The translations under genes were made by a program, and so were the position numbers. Under the pieces are notes generated by a model. That model was not told the DNA's origin and did no database searches. It saw only the letters and a program-made list of their open reading frames with translations. 64,000 bases of DNA from Streptomyces sp. NBC_01451 (GTDB taxonomy: Bacteria; Actinomycetota; Actinomycetes; Streptomycetales; Streptomycetaceae), in the NCBI RefSeq assembly GCF_036227485.1, contig NZ_CP109479.1, positions 62,001-126,000 of the forward strand, given 5' to 3'. Shown in pieces: positions 1 to 9,361 of the stretch; within the stretch, counting starts at the first letter, position 1; every line of letters begins with the position of its first letter.

Positions 1-912
1 ACTCGTTCCGGGGACGGTTTCGCCTTCCTCCACCAGACCCTTCAGGAGTACTGCGCTGCCCGCCACCTCGCGCGCACCCCTTCTGCCCATGCCCGTGAGC
101 TCGGCCGGCTGCTCGGCCCCTGGGAGGAGGACGGGGGGACGACCCCGTGGGGTGCGCCGTTGGACACCGCCTCCTACATCGGGTTTCTCATCGACCCCGG
201 AACCGCCCCGCCCACCGATCCCGCCACCTCCCTCAGGGCCCTGGCGGTGCCCGACAACATCCGCGGGTGCCTGCTGATAGCCACCCAGCTGTCCCTGGGC
301 ACCCTGCTCGCCGACACGTGGAAACCACTGGTCCAGACGGCTGCACAGGCCATGGCAACAGCGAGCGCGGATGACGACCGTGACGCCACCTCACGCGTCT
401 GGGCGGCGAGCGTGCTGGCGGAACTGAACCTCCAGGACGGCACCACCGCGCTCGAGACACTGGTGGACGATCGACTGTTGGACGAGGAGTTCAACGAGGA
501 CCCGCACAGCCCGGACTTCAGCGACCGTCTCCTGGCTGCCAGGTCCTTGCTGGAACTGGACCCGGTGCGTGGGAGAGATGCCTGCCACCGGCTCGTCCGC
601 GACTCTCACCTGTACGACTCCGTCCGGGTACGAGCCGCTGACATACTCCTGTCTGCCGGGGACGAGCGCGCCCGCCCGGCCTTGGAGTACCTCGCTGGAG
701 CGGACATCCTTTTCGACGACCGCCTCGACGCGGCGAACCGGCTCGCCCCCCTGGACCCTGACGCGGCAGTTCACGCACTGCACACCCTGATCGGCGACTA
801 CCGGGGCGACCCGGACTGGCTCGACTGGTGCAAGACCGCCGCCCAGGCACTGACCGATCTGGGCGACCCACGCGGCCGGCAGATCATCGGTGAGCTCTCA
901 ACCGACCTCTGA
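1..912 (+). CDS. NACHT/STAND ATPase C-terminal part with HEAT-like repeats (5' end outside window)
   Basis: The reading frame is open from the first base, so the window starts inside this gene. The first residues contain FLHQTLQEYCAARHLA, the F-H-x-x-x-x-E-Y-x-A-A-x-x-L signature found just after the ATPase core of NACHT proteins. The rest is alpha-helical with HEAT-like units (for example ARSLLELDP, AADILLSAGDERARPALEYL, AQALTDLGD). NACHT proteins are STAND ATPases that oligomerise after ligand sensing, and repeats of this kind usually form the sensor. The effector domain and nucleotide-binding motifs lie upstream, so its output cannot be read. It ends at TGA 910-912; about 210 bp without a gene separate it from the next STAND gene, which is on the opposite strand. 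Confidence 0.75.
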   Translation, partial: TRSGDGFAFLHQTLQEYCAARHLARTPSAHARELGRLLGPWEEDGGTTPWGAPLDTASYIGFLIDPGTAPPTDPATSLRALAVPDNIRGCLLIATQLSLGTLLADTWKPLVQTAAQAMATASADDDRDATSRVWAASVLAELNLQDGTTALETLVDDRLLDEEFNEDPHSPDFSDRLLAARSLLELDPVRGRDACHRLVRDSHLYDSVRVRAADILLSAGDERARPALEYLAGADILFDDRLDAANRLAPLDPDAAVHALHTLIGDYRGDPDWLDWCKTAAQALTDLGDPRGRQIIGELSTDL

Positions 913-1121
913 CACCCGTACCGGCTCCGAGAAAGCCGCATCCTGCTCAGGACGATCGGCGGACGGACGAAGGGGCATCCGGGATCCAGCTCTCGCCGGA
1001 CGCCACGATGTGGATGGCCCGGGCGGGCCGGCAAAGTCACCGAACTGCCGTGGCCTGCAACATACGCTGGCCATCGTGGGCATCTGATCGGCCCTATGGC
1101 CGCCCGGTTCGTCGCCGCAAT

Positions 1122-4100
1122 TCATGCCTGCCGACCTTGCGATGGCGGCGAAGGCAGGGTGCAGTCGAGGGTGAAGGCTGCGACGGGGACACTCTTGAGG
1201 GCTTGCTGTGTATGGGCCTGTTTTTGCTGGTGCTGGTCAACTGACGCGAGCGTGTGATGGGTTGCGGGGCAGGATCGCCGCTTGGTGGCCGACCAACGGT
1301 CGCAGTCGAAGTAGCCGGTCAGCAGGATGCCTGCCGTGCGAGGGGTGTTCAGGTAGCGGTCGACTAGTTGGTGTTCCAAGGCTGTGGGCAGCGTGCTGTT
1401 CCAGCAGCCTTTGCACTCGATCACCAGTCTGACCGGGTCGTGTCCGCTGTCTGGCGGGGCTGGGACCTCGATCTGGATGTCGGTGCGGCGGCCAGCCAGA
1501 CCCGGTCGGTCGAGCTGGACTTCACGATTGACGACCACACGGTAGCCGCCGATGTCCTGCAGGAGGAACGCGGCAAGGATGTCGCTGAGGTCTTCCTCCC
1601 AACAGGGCCACCACTCGGCTTGTGCCGCAGAGAACTCCGAGCGGTTCCACAGGGCGATGCTCAGGCCGTTGGGACGATGCAGAGCGTGTTGGAAGCGGCC
1701 GAGAGCCTCCAGCACGAGCGCCAGGAGGTGTCCTTCGTCAGTAACCCAGCGGCGTTGGTGCGATTCGGCAAGTGCCCTGAGCTGAGGGGGCGTTACCGGG
1801 GCGTGCAGGGATTGCGCGGCGGTGGTTGCGGTCTGCCGGGCGAGGTGGCGTAGACGCCACAGTCCTGTCTGGGAGGCCAGACGGTGCAGCTGGTGGGCAG
1901 CTTGCGGCGTGTTCTTGGCCTGGAGGAGCGGTGGAATGGATCGGATCAGCTCGCCGAAGTGGTCCTCGCCGATCCAGCCGGAGCGCAAGGGCGGGTCCAG
2001 AGCTTCCGCTGGAGCATGTCGGGCGAGCGCGAGGTATAGCTCGGCGAGGGCTTCCTCGGTCAGGTCGGCCAGCTGGTGCGGCTGCGTGTAGTGGTGCACG
2101 GGGCGCTGGCCGAGTTGGTCGATATAGGACCGGGCGAGTATCTCGTTGTGCAGATGTTTGTGCACGAGCGGCCACAGTTTCGGCAGTGCCGGACAGTACA
2201 CAAGGATCTGCGCTGCCATGAGCCATCGGGTCAGGGTTTCGGGTGTCATGGCCGAGTTCGAAGGATCGAGGTCGAGGGTCGCCTGCAGGCGCGCGTAGGC
2301 GCTGGGGTGGCCGGTGAAGGCCAGGGCGCTGGTGACGCCCTGCCAGTGTTCAGGGTCGCGGTCTGGGTGGTCGGCCCAGACGGCGAGAGCGTCGACGGCG
2401 TCCTGCTGCGTGTGGGCGCCGAGGCGGCGGGCCAGGTCGTGTGTGGTGGCGGCGTCCGTGTGGGGATCGCGGAGCACCTCGTCAAGCAGGGTGATCAGGG
2501 CGGGGCCGGCTTGTTCAGCGCAGTAGAGCAGGAAGGTATTCCGGACGGCTTCGCCAGGGGATGTGTAAGCGTTCGTGGTGGCCAGGGCGAGAGCCCAGCT
2601 GGCCCAGTGGGCAGGGGGCGTCGAGGGGAGTTCGTCCGGGGTTCCCAGTACGGCGAGAGCACTGAGCTCCAGCATCAGGCGCGGATTGGCGCGCCCGCCA
2701 TAGGCCAGCAGGTGCGATGGCAGGGGCGGCGCGGTCGTCAGCACCTGCCGAGCAGCAGCCCGCAGCTCCGCATCGAGGTCGCTGCCCTGCCCCGGACGGG
2801 ACGGGGCGTGGTGCGCCCACAGGAGCAGCGGATCCTCCCACAGGCGAGAAGGCTCGGCTCCGTCGTGGGTGCATCTCATCTGGTCGATGACGGTGCCCCA
2901 GGTATGGCGGACATTCTCGGAGGTGGCGGTGTGGACGGCGGCAAGCGCTTCGCGCAGCCGTGTCTCGCTGTAGACGCGGCTCTCGTCGCGAGTGGTGTCG
3001 GCTTCTTGGCGGGGTTCTGGGTCGGGGGCCGGAGCCCAACGCTCGGTGATCTGCCGGAGGGCGGGATGGGCTCGGCAGGCTGCTTCTACCAGAGCTTGCA
3101 GATCAGGGTCGGCCGGTGGGGTGATGGATACGACCAGCCGGGCTAGTGCGGGTGGCACGTCAGCGAGTTGTTCCCAGTGCCCCATCCAGTAGAACGCGTC
3201 GTCGTAGGTGGTCAGGCCGCCACGTGGCACCGCGCTCCAGACGCGGAAGAAGTCTTGCTCGCCGAGGTGGGTGAGAAGGTGGAGTGTCAGGGCGCGGCGC
3301 AGGCTGTGCTGGGCGCGCAAGGCGTCGCCCAAGGCCTCGTGTTCGGTGCGTCCTTCAAGGCCGTACAGCAGATCGCTGTGGTTGGCCAGCGCGAGGAGCG
3401 CCTCACCGATGACGGTCTCGGGATGAGGCAGTCCAGGAAGCCCGTCGATACCGGCCAGGGTGACCGCGCGACTGATCAGGCTGGTGGCCAGGACAATGCT
3501 GTGCCCCGGTAGTGGCCGCTGAATCGTGTCGCGGGCCCACAGCAGAGCCTCCCCGGTCTGGGCTGCGGTCAGCTGGGCAGGGATTTCCGAGCGCAGCACC
3601 CACGCGCGGCCGTAGTAGTCGGCAGCCGGATCGCGAAAGAGGTCGAGCAGTTCTCGCAGGGACAGATGGCTGGGCCACAATCGATAGAGAGCGGCAGCGA
3701 CAACTTCCGGTGAAGGGTCATCGGCCGCCACTTGCCTGACCCGTTCCACTGTCGGGACATCCGCGGGACGGAAGTCGGCGACGGCCCGTAGGGCAAGGGC
3801 GCGTAGCTCCTCGGGCAGGCTGGTGGTCCCGGCGACCTGCAGCAGGGCATCCGTCAGCTCTGGATGAGGACAGAATCGGGCCACTTGCAGCGCGGTGTAC
3901 ACCACCAGCGTGTCCGCGTCCGGCCGCAGGCGGGACAGAAGCTGCTGCGACAGTCCGGGGTGTTCGAGGCGGTGCAGCGTCGTATGGTCGATGTCGATCG
4001 TGTCGTCTTGTTGGACCAGGCTGAAGATGGCTTCGACGACCCGGGCCCGGTCGGCGGCCGGCCGTGCGGGCAGATCGGCCAGGAGCAGCACCCGCGGATC

Positions 4101-5414
4101 GTCGCGCAGGAGGTTTTCGAAGAGGGTGCTGTCGGTGCCGCTGCGCCAGGCGGCCACTTCGCGGTGGGCCGGGTAGATGTGCCGCGCTGCGCCGTCTCCG
4201 ACCCACAGCAATCCGTCCTGGGCGGGCGGGTCAAGCTGGTGGGCTTGCAAATATTGGGCTGCCAGGAATTCCTGGTAGCTGCGGTGCGCGAAGGTCCACC
4301 GCAACAGGCCGACAGGATCGAACAGATGAGACTCGGTCAGTCGGCGCAGTTCGTCGGTCGTGCACGGGACCTGCCCGTCCAGCAGGCCGGGCTCATGTCC
4401 TCCTTCCAGTTCGGCCAGGGTGATTTCCCCGCGGTCGGAGGGGTGCGGGGAGGTATCGCTCAGCACGTTGTGTGCGCCGAACTGCATCGTCGCCGCGACG
4501 CGGGCGGCAACCGGCAGCAGACGCTGCCCCGTGGGCTGAGCCCGCAGTTCACGGACGTCGGCCGGGCGTCGGGTCTCGGAACACAAGAGCACGCAGGCCT
4601 GCTCGTAGGCGTCTGCCGCAGTGGCAGGCAGCGTCCCGTTGACACGGTGATGTTCGAGCAGCTGCAAGAGGGTGACGGGAGTCCTGGACAACTGCGACAG
4701 GCCCCGCTCGCGCAGCACGGTGCCGAAGACATCAGCGTCCAGACCGTAGTCTTCAGCGGCGACGGCAACATCGTGGTCGCTGAGCGGAGCCAGGATCATG
4801 TGCCGCACCTGAAGTGGCGACTGCCAGTGCCTGGTGAGTGTGTCCTGCAGGACGTCGGGCCAGCGCCCCGTGCGGCAGCTGAACCGCAGCCTCATATTGC
4901 TTCGCTGGTCCACGGCGAGTGAGTCGATCCAGTCGGCGATCAGCCCGCCCAGGGCAGGCAGGACGTTCAAGCCCTCGTCGACACTGTCCAGGAATACCCA
5001 CCACTCCCCCGCCTCCTGGGCAGCGGACGTGGCAGCCAGTGCTGTCACGACCTGGGACTGTGTCTGGTGCCGCCCCAGGTTCACCCACCGCGTCTTGGCA
5101 CGCGCAGCCTCCAGGGTCTGATACTCCTGCACAAGCGCCACTGACTTGCCCGCGCCCCGCTCTCCGAACAGGGCGAGCACCGGCACGTCCCGTAGCTCCT
5201 CCAGCCGCCGACCGTGGTCCCCTTCCGCGGCAGGCGCGCTGCTCCAGTCTCGGCCGGGTGTCCAATCTCCCAGCGACACCATCTGCCGCGCCCAGGGGTA
5301 GACCACTTTGGACAATGCTGCTGCCGTCACAGCTTCAAAGCGTAGAGGGACGCACTGACATCGCCGGTAACGGCGCTGGTTGACCATCGTCGAGAAGCCG
5401 CCGTACGGGGTCAC
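1122..5414 (-). CDS. NACHT ATPase with HEAT-like repeats and C-terminal PD-(D/E)XK nuclease-like domain
   Basis: A 1430-residue STAND protein. The Walker A motif GERGAGKS is at residues 84-91 and the Walker B VFLDSVDE near 140-147. FAHRSYQEFLAAQYL marks the end of the NACHT core. A long helical repeat region follows to about residue 1290. The last 120 residues contain RTDIQIE, VIECKG and EHQL, giving D1312, E1333-x-K1335 and Q1349, the arrangement of a PD-(D/E)XK (Mrr/REase-like) nuclease. NACHT proteins of the Avs type sense phage proteins and cut DNA or damage membranes; here the nuclease is C-terminal rather than N-terminal. Antiphage function is inferred. The GTG start overlaps the preceding ORF's stop by 4 bp, indicating translational coupling. 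Confidence 0.85.
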   Translation of the reverse strand: MTPYGGFSTMVNQRRYRRCQCVPLRFEAVTAAALSKVVYPWARQMVSLGDWTPGRDWSSAPAAEGDHGRRLEELRDVPVLALFGERGAGKSVALVQEYQTLEAARAKTRWVNLGRHQTQSQVVTALAATSAAQEAGEWWVFLDSVDEGLNVLPALGGLIADWIDSLAVDQRSNMRLRFSCRTGRWPDVLQDTLTRHWQSPLQVRHMILAPLSDHDVAVAAEDYGLDADVFGTVLRERGLSQLSRTPVTLLQLLEHHRVNGTLPATAADAYEQACVLLCSETRRPADVRELRAQPTGQRLLPVAARVAATMQFGAHNVLSDTSPHPSDRGEITLAELEGGHEPGLLDGQVPCTTDELRRLTESHLFDPVGLLRWTFAHRSYQEFLAAQYLQAHQLDPPAQDGLLWVGDGAARHIYPAHREVAAWRSGTDSTLFENLLRDDPRVLLLADLPARPAADRARVVEAIFSLVQQDDTIDIDHTTLHRLEHPGLSQQLLSRLRPDADTLVVYTALQVARFCPHPELTDALLQVAGTTSLPEELRALALRAVADFRPADVPTVERVRQVAADDPSPEVVAAALYRLWPSHLSLRELLDLFRDPAADYYGRAWVLRSEIPAQLTAAQTGEALLWARDTIQRPLPGHSIVLATSLISRAVTLAGIDGLPGLPHPETVIGEALLALANHSDLLYGLEGRTEHEALGDALRAQHSLRRALTLHLLTHLGEQDFFRVWSAVPRGGLTTYDDAFYWMGHWEQLADVPPALARLVVSITPPADPDLQALVEAACRAHPALRQITERWAPAPDPEPRQEADTTRDESRVYSETRLREALAAVHTATSENVRHTWGTVIDQMRCTHDGAEPSRLWEDPLLLWAHHAPSRPGQGSDLDAELRAAARQVLTTAPPLPSHLLAYGGRANPRLMLELSALAVLGTPDELPSTPPAHWASWALALATTNAYTSPGEAVRNTFLLYCAEQAGPALITLLDEVLRDPHTDAATTHDLARRLGAHTQQDAVDALAVWADHPDRDPEHWQGVTSALAFTGHPSAYARLQATLDLDPSNSAMTPETLTRWLMAAQILVYCPALPKLWPLVHKHLHNEILARSYIDQLGQRPVHHYTQPHQLADLTEEALAELYLALARHAPAEALDPPLRSGWIGEDHFGELIRSIPPLLQAKNTPQAAHQLHRLASQTGLWRLRHLARQTATTAAQSLHAPVTPPQLRALAESHQRRWVTDEGHLLALVLEALGRFQHALHRPNGLSIALWNRSEFSAAQAEWWPCWEEDLSDILAAFLLQDIGGYRVVVNREVQLDRPGLAGRRTDIQIEVPAPPDSGHDPVRLVIECKGCWNSTLPTALEHQLVDRYLNTPRTAGILLTGYFDCDRWSATKRRSCPATHHTLASVDQHQQKQAHTQQALKSVPVAAFTLDCTLPSPPSQGRQA

Positions 5415-5803
5415 GGATCGCGACCTCCGCCGTCGGTAGGACAGGCAAAGCCGAGCGGCCGATCCTCTTCATGTTTGGCGTCACGGCCTTCAGACAGACG
5501 AGGCCCCAACTCCTCCCCAGCGGACTCGGAGTACGAATTACGGCCCGGCAGCACGCTGCTGGAGGTGGCACCGGACTTCTGGCGGAGGCTGGCCGTGGAG
5601 GTCTCCGTGACCGAACCCCTGCCCTGGCAAATCTGGGCACCCCGCCTGAAGTTCTGGCTTTTCCGCAGAAACGGTACGCCAGCACCGGCCAACGCCCAGT
5701 TGAAGTAGCCGGGCTCTCGGTTGCCGCCATAGGGGCCGAGTCGGGGAGGGCGCACCGTGGGTCCGGTCTCCCAAAACTGCAGCAGGTAATCAGCGTCATT
5801 CAA
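5411..5803 (-). CDS. Small protein of unknown function coupled to the NACHT-nuclease gene
   Basis: A 130-residue frame beginning at TTG 5803 and ending in a GTGA overlap with the NACHT-nuclease start. It is the only frame here without long Arg/Pro runs. Residues include a Trp/Tyr-rich start (YLLQFWETGP) and a polar C-terminal half. No family was recognised. Position and overlap suggest co-translation with the STAND gene, where small partner proteins are often sensors, effectors or regulators. The TTG start is weakly supported; the gene before it also ends inside this start region, so a decayed three-gene operon is possible. Confidence 0.45.
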   Translation of the reverse strand: MNDADYLLQFWETGPTVRPPRLGPYGGNREPGYFNWALAGAGVPFLRKSQNFRRGAQICQGRGSVTETSTASLRQKSGATSSSVLPGRNSYSESAGEELGPRLSEGRDAKHEEDRPLGFACPTDGGGRDP

Positions 5804-5876
5804 GGTAGGCGTTGGGGTAGCGGGCGAAGCCGGTGGGTTTCTGCCAGGTGATCAGTTCGTCGTCGAAGCGAATGCG
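5796..5876 (-). pseudogene. C-terminal remnant of an unidentified gene
   Basis: The minus-strand frame ending at TGA 5796-5798 reads FDDELITWQKPTGFARYP near its end, with almost every codon ending in C or G as in genuine genes of this window. Further upstream the same frame becomes Arg/Pro/Ser-rich and non-coding in character, so only the last 25 or so codons look real. It overlaps the start of the 130-residue ORF by a few bases. Probably the tail of a gene broken by frameshift or deletion. Family unknown. Confidence 0.3.
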
Positions 5877-6044
5877 TCCGGCGGGACATCGCGCTCCAGG
5901 GCGCGGGGTAGGTGGAGCCGGTGACCATGCGGGGACGCTGGGCGAAGGCACCGATGCCGTACAGGAGGATCGAGCGCACCGCGCGGGAGGCGAGGTGAGC
6001 GGCGCGGACCTGCCGGGCATCTACAGTGCCCTCGTCGACAAGCA

Positions 6045-6149
6045 GGGCATATCGCCGCAGTCAGCGCACTGATGAACCTGTTCGCCCTCACCGATGAACA
6101 GGGCAAAGCCGCCACTGCCCGCATCGTACTGACCTACCCCAACCAGTAA
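6045..6149 (+). pseudogene. Short coding remnant on the opposite strand
   Basis: A plus-strand stretch ending at TAA 6147-6149 contains MNLFALTDEQGKAATARIV with strong G/C third-position bias, preceded in frame by HIAAVSALM. There is no full-length frame upstream. It resembles the tail of a decayed gene; the product is not recognisable. Confidence 0.25.
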
Positions 6150-7021
6150 GCGGTATGACGCCGAACTCAGGCCTTGCGCAGAGCTCGCGCTGCAGTGGCG
6201 ATGTCGCGGCGCGCGGGCCTGTGTCCGTGAAGAAGTCTTCTCGGCGAGGAGTGCGGGCTTCCCCGTTGGCGGAGCGGATGCAGTGGCGGTCCCGGACCAG
6301 ATGCCTGGCCGGCTACAGTGGACGCCATTTCAATATTCACTAAAGCGAATCTTTGAGCAAAAATCCAGTTCTTCAGGTCGACTTCCACCGCCAGCCGCCG
6401 GACGAAGCTCCGATCCTGTCGACGGATCGACGACGGGTCGACCTTTACGGCCCGAGCAGTCACCGCGGATTCGACGGGGCACCTGGGGCGTCGTTCCCTC
6501 CGCTCGTCGTTGACTGGCCCTGCCGGGGATCCGACCGGGATCGCCGCACGGGTCTCTCCGCCAGCCGCCCTCCTCTTGAACGGCAGCCCACGGAACATCC
6601 CGGAGAAGGTGTTCGCGCCTGCAGTCGACATCGGCGACAGCGCTGGGCGGGCAGACCCCCACCGCCCAGCGCGCTCGCGCACGCGGGGATGCGTCGCGGG
6701 CGTCGCCACATCCGGAGACACCTAACGTGCACCGGGCGCCCTCTACCAGACCGCCGCCGGTGGGACAGGATCCATAGGCCAGCCCAAGTCGTCTGAGATC
6801 AGGACTCATTATCCCTAATGCTCGTTTGACCCAGCGTCACGACATGCCTAACCTGACACCGAAGCGTTCTTTCGACGGATCGGAGCGATCGTGCAAGCCT
6901 CCATGGGCGTGGGTGACGCCGACGCGGTCCGTCTGTTGCCGGCACACACACGGCCGCCGGCTCATGCACCCTTCACGGGACTGCCCGCGATGACGATGCC
7001 GCAGGTGAAGCGGGCTCAAGG
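6150..7021. other. Non-coding or decayed stretch
   Basis: ORFs on both strands here are Arg/Pro/Gly-rich and show no consistent third-position bias, ribosome site or recognisable domain. The only structure noted is a 29-bp sequence at 6855-6883 that recurs at 9123-9151. Confidence 0.5.
6855..6883 (+). repeat. 29-bp dispersed repeat, copy 1
   Basis: Begins GACACCGAAGCGTT and ends TTTCGACGGATCGG. It matches 9123-9151 at 28 of 29 positions, in the same orientation. Both copies lie 150-250 bp upstream of plus-strand genes (starts at 7022 and 9362). A regulatory site or small-element remnant is possible; function unknown. Confidence 0.6.
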
Positions 7022-7552
7022 ATGAACGATGTCTCTTGGCGGCGCGGAGAGAAACGCGATGGCCGGCTTCTCCAGTCCTTCGCCTGCTGCCCTGCGGATC
7101 ATCCCCGGCGCCGTGCGTGCGATCAGCCCTGGGCCCATGAGGTGCAGACCTACTTCCGCCGCGACGCGATCACGTCGTGCAACCAGCACGAAGCCGTCTA
7201 CGACCAGCGCCTGCTCCTCGTCCTGGACGGAACGGACCTTGTCGGGGCGGCCGTGCACGCGCTGACCGAAGCCGACGATCCGGCCGGCTTTCGCGAGCGG
7301 GCGCTTGTCGCTTATGCGGTAGGTGTCGATCACCAGGGAAAGTCGCTGTCCGACGGCCGCCGCGCGTCCACGGCGGTCCTAGAGGCCGTCTTCATGGACA
7401 TCGTCTCGCGTCACGTGGAGGAACAGGTCGTCTTCCTCCACGCCTCGGTCCACCCGGCCAACGAGGCCTCTCGCACCGTTCTCAGCCGCCACGGCATCCA
7501 GCGCCGCAGCACCAACGGCGACTACCTGGTCCACTCCACCCGCATCCGCTGA
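7022..7552 (+). CDS. GNAT-family N-acetyltransferase-like protein
   Basis: A 176-residue protein. The central part (YAVGVDHQGKSLSDGRRA) matches the GNAT beta4 strand followed by a pyrophosphate-binding loop, and VHPANEASRTVLSRHGI matches the conserved C-terminal GNAT segment with Asn before the final helix. GNAT enzymes move an acetyl group from acetyl-CoA to an amine; the substrate cannot be told. The glycine loop is longer than the usual Q/R-x-x-G-x-G/A, so the CoA site may be divergent. ATG start, no strong ribosome site. It stands alone between degraded regions. Confidence 0.7.
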   Translation: MNDVSWRRGEKRDGRLLQSFACCPADHPRRRACDQPWAHEVQTYFRRDAITSCNQHEAVYDQRLLLVLDGTDLVGAAVHALTEADDPAGFRERALVAYAVGVDHQGKSLSDGRRASTAVLEAVFMDIVSRHVEEQVVFLHASVHPANEASRTVLSRHGIQRRSTNGDYLVHSTRIR

Positions 7553-7854
7553 CCGGCATCGGCCAGCCCTTCTCCGGGAACCCGCCGCCCTCTCAGTCGG
7601 GCACGCCCGCGCCAGAACGGTTCCGCCGACCTGGGCGAGCCCTAACCCCTAAAGACCCATCGCCATGTCGCTCAACAGGTCGAATCTCGCCTTCAGAGCG
7701 CCAAGGTGATCGCCGCCCGTCCCTCCCGACAGCTCCAGGGGAGAAGATCCCGGAGAGTGCGACGGCGTGGGCGGACCCGGACGGGTGGCCTGCCGTGCCT
7801 CTATCCGATGCCCCACGAACCGGAGTTCGGTCGGGGCGCCGCATGGCCGCCCGG

Positions 7855-8250
7855 ACGGAGTCGGTCTGCTACACACCGCGGCATGCGAAGACCGCGCGCC
7901 AGGTTTTCGCGGGGCGCACCCGCCGGTACGTGGTGACGTCCGCCGTCGAGGTGTACGAGTACACGGTGGCCCCAGCGGCCGAGGGCGTCATGGATCCGCA
8001 CGGCAGCCGTCGACCACAACCTCCCCTGGGGCGACCCGGAGTTCCTCGACGCGCATGACGGCGAGGGCGAGCGGCAGGCCGAGGCCGTGTTCGCACCCGA
8101 CCCGCTCGTTCCCCATGTGACCGTGCGCGTCACCCATGCCCTCGGAGGTGACGACGACTTCACCGACCGCCTGGAGCACTACGCCGAGCCCATCCGCACA
8201 AGCGAGGCGACCGCCGCGCCGTCAACCACCCGGCGACCTACATCCATGTC
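7855..8250 (+). pseudogene. Remnant of an NAD-dependent epimerase/dehydratase-like gene
   Basis: Three frames together spell an extended short-chain dehydrogenase fragment. TRRYVVTSAVEVYEYT resembles the strand-plus-YxxxK region of sugar epimerases. After a frame change near 7995 come VDHNLPWGDPEFLDAHDGEG and PHVTVRVTHALGGDDDF, and a further frame gives NHPATYIHV near 8225. Each piece has strong third-position G/C bias and the order matches the family. Both ends of the gene are missing. It is a decayed fragment with no likely product. Confidence 0.55.
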
Positions 8251-8757
8251 GTTTGCCGTCCGCACCCAGCCACGGCCAGCCCCTGCCGAACGGGCATACT
8301 CGCATCACGAGCGACCAAGGGGAACCACCCAAGCGACAACAATATTTGCTATTGCATTTCTCATTGCAACTATTGACTCTCACCCCTTGGAGCCAGGCTG
8401 CGAACGATACGCCGCCACCCTCCCCGCCGGTCCGGCAGTCAGCGCAGCCCAGGAGGACAGGCGGGAAACGAACGGGCAGCCGATCCCCGACCCGCCTCGC
8501 GACGCTCAACATCAGCCCTACACCACCACAGGCAACCCCCAGGAGCACGAGATGGCCCATAGGCACCCGCCAGGGTCTCGACTTCGACGGGACGACGCTC
8601 CTACGGCTCAGCCCGTCCACGTCAGCCGGATTGGGGCCCGCCTCCACCGATGGGCACCTTCATAGACAGCCATCCCCATCATCGAGGATGACCTGCACTT
8701 CACACGGCGGATCCGCTTCGGGCAGGTAGCGGAGGCGGGATTCCGGTGGCGCCACAA
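8251..8757. other. No supported gene
   Basis: Frames here are Pro/Arg/Ser-rich and do not keep coding bias. An isolated coding-like patch near 8685-8755 (RRIRFGQVAEAGFRWRHN) may be a gene scrap. An A/T-rich patch near 8340-8375 is unusual for the window but no promoter could be defined. Confidence 0.4.
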
Positions 8758-8991
8758 TCAGATGGGCAACCGATCCTCCACCACCCGCGCCAGCCGGTAC
8801 AGCAGACGTGGACGATGCTCACCCCGCACAGCCCTCACCCCGCAGGCCGGCAGAACAGTGCGCAGGGGCAGCGCCAACTCTGCCCACGAGGCATGCAGTC
8901 CCAGAATGCGCATGCGCTCCCCGGGTTCGCCGCCAATCGCTCGTCGACCTGCCCGATGCGTGATCAGGACAACCCTCAGCAGTGACGGCAT
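8758..8991 (-). CDS. Hypothetical 77-residue protein or gene remnant
   Basis: ATG at 8991 preceded by an A/G-rich run (gagaaggggga) that could serve for ribosome binding, although very close to the ATG. The product begins MPSLLRVVLITHRAGRR and contains GERMRILGLHASWAELALPL. Composition is more protein-like than the neighbouring frames. No family recognised; it may be a fragment of a larger gene. Confidence 0.3.
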   Translation of the reverse strand: MPSLLRVVLITHRAGRRAIGGEPGERMRILGLHASWAELALPLRTVLPACGVRAVRGEHRPRLLYRLARVVEDRLPI

Positions 8992-9122
8992 TCCCCCTTC
9001 TCGTTACCTGACGCTCCAGCCCACATGACAAAAGCGCAGTTCATCGCTGGTGCACACTGCAGAGAGAGACAAACGGCAGGCCGCAGATGCGGTTGACCAA
9101 ACGCCCGGAATACACTTACTGT

Positions 9123-9151
9123 GACACCGAAGCGTTTTTTCGACGGATCGG
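9123..9151 (+). repeat. 29-bp dispersed repeat, copy 2
   Basis: Second copy of the sequence at 6855-6883, differing at one base (T for C in the T-rich centre). It lies 239 bp upstream of the GTG start at 9362. Confidence 0.6.
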
Positions 9152-9194
9152 GGTGGTGTCCATGCAACCACATACGAGCGTGCTCTTCGCGACG

Positions 9195-9257
9195 GTCGGC
9201 TGCGTGATGCTGTTCGTCGGCTGCGTGATGCTGTTCGTCGGCTGTGTGATGTCGTTC
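9195..9257 (+). repeat. Three tandem 21-bp units
   Basis: Three head-to-tail copies of GTCGGCTGCGTGATGCTGTT plus C; the first two are identical and the third has substitutions. The unit is a multiple of three and one frame encodes a repeated hydrophobic VGCVMLF heptapeptide. That frame (from 9087) shows little other evidence of being a gene. Confidence 0.75.
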
Positions 9258-9361
9258 CTGGTCGCGCAAGCACTCCCGGAGAGATCTCTCCGGGTCGCAC
9301 CGCGCACGTTCCGGCACTCCTTGCCCCTGAGGAGGCACCTTTCCATCAGAGAGGAGCGGCT

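Noticed and set aside
3864..4922. 352-codon plus-strand ORF inside the NACHT-nuclease gene
   Set aside because: Antisense shadow; the minus-strand protein has clear NACHT motifs.
6167..6809. Minus-strand ORFs of 159 and 184 codons
   Set aside because: No codon bias, domain or ribosome site; overlapping frames equally long on both strands.
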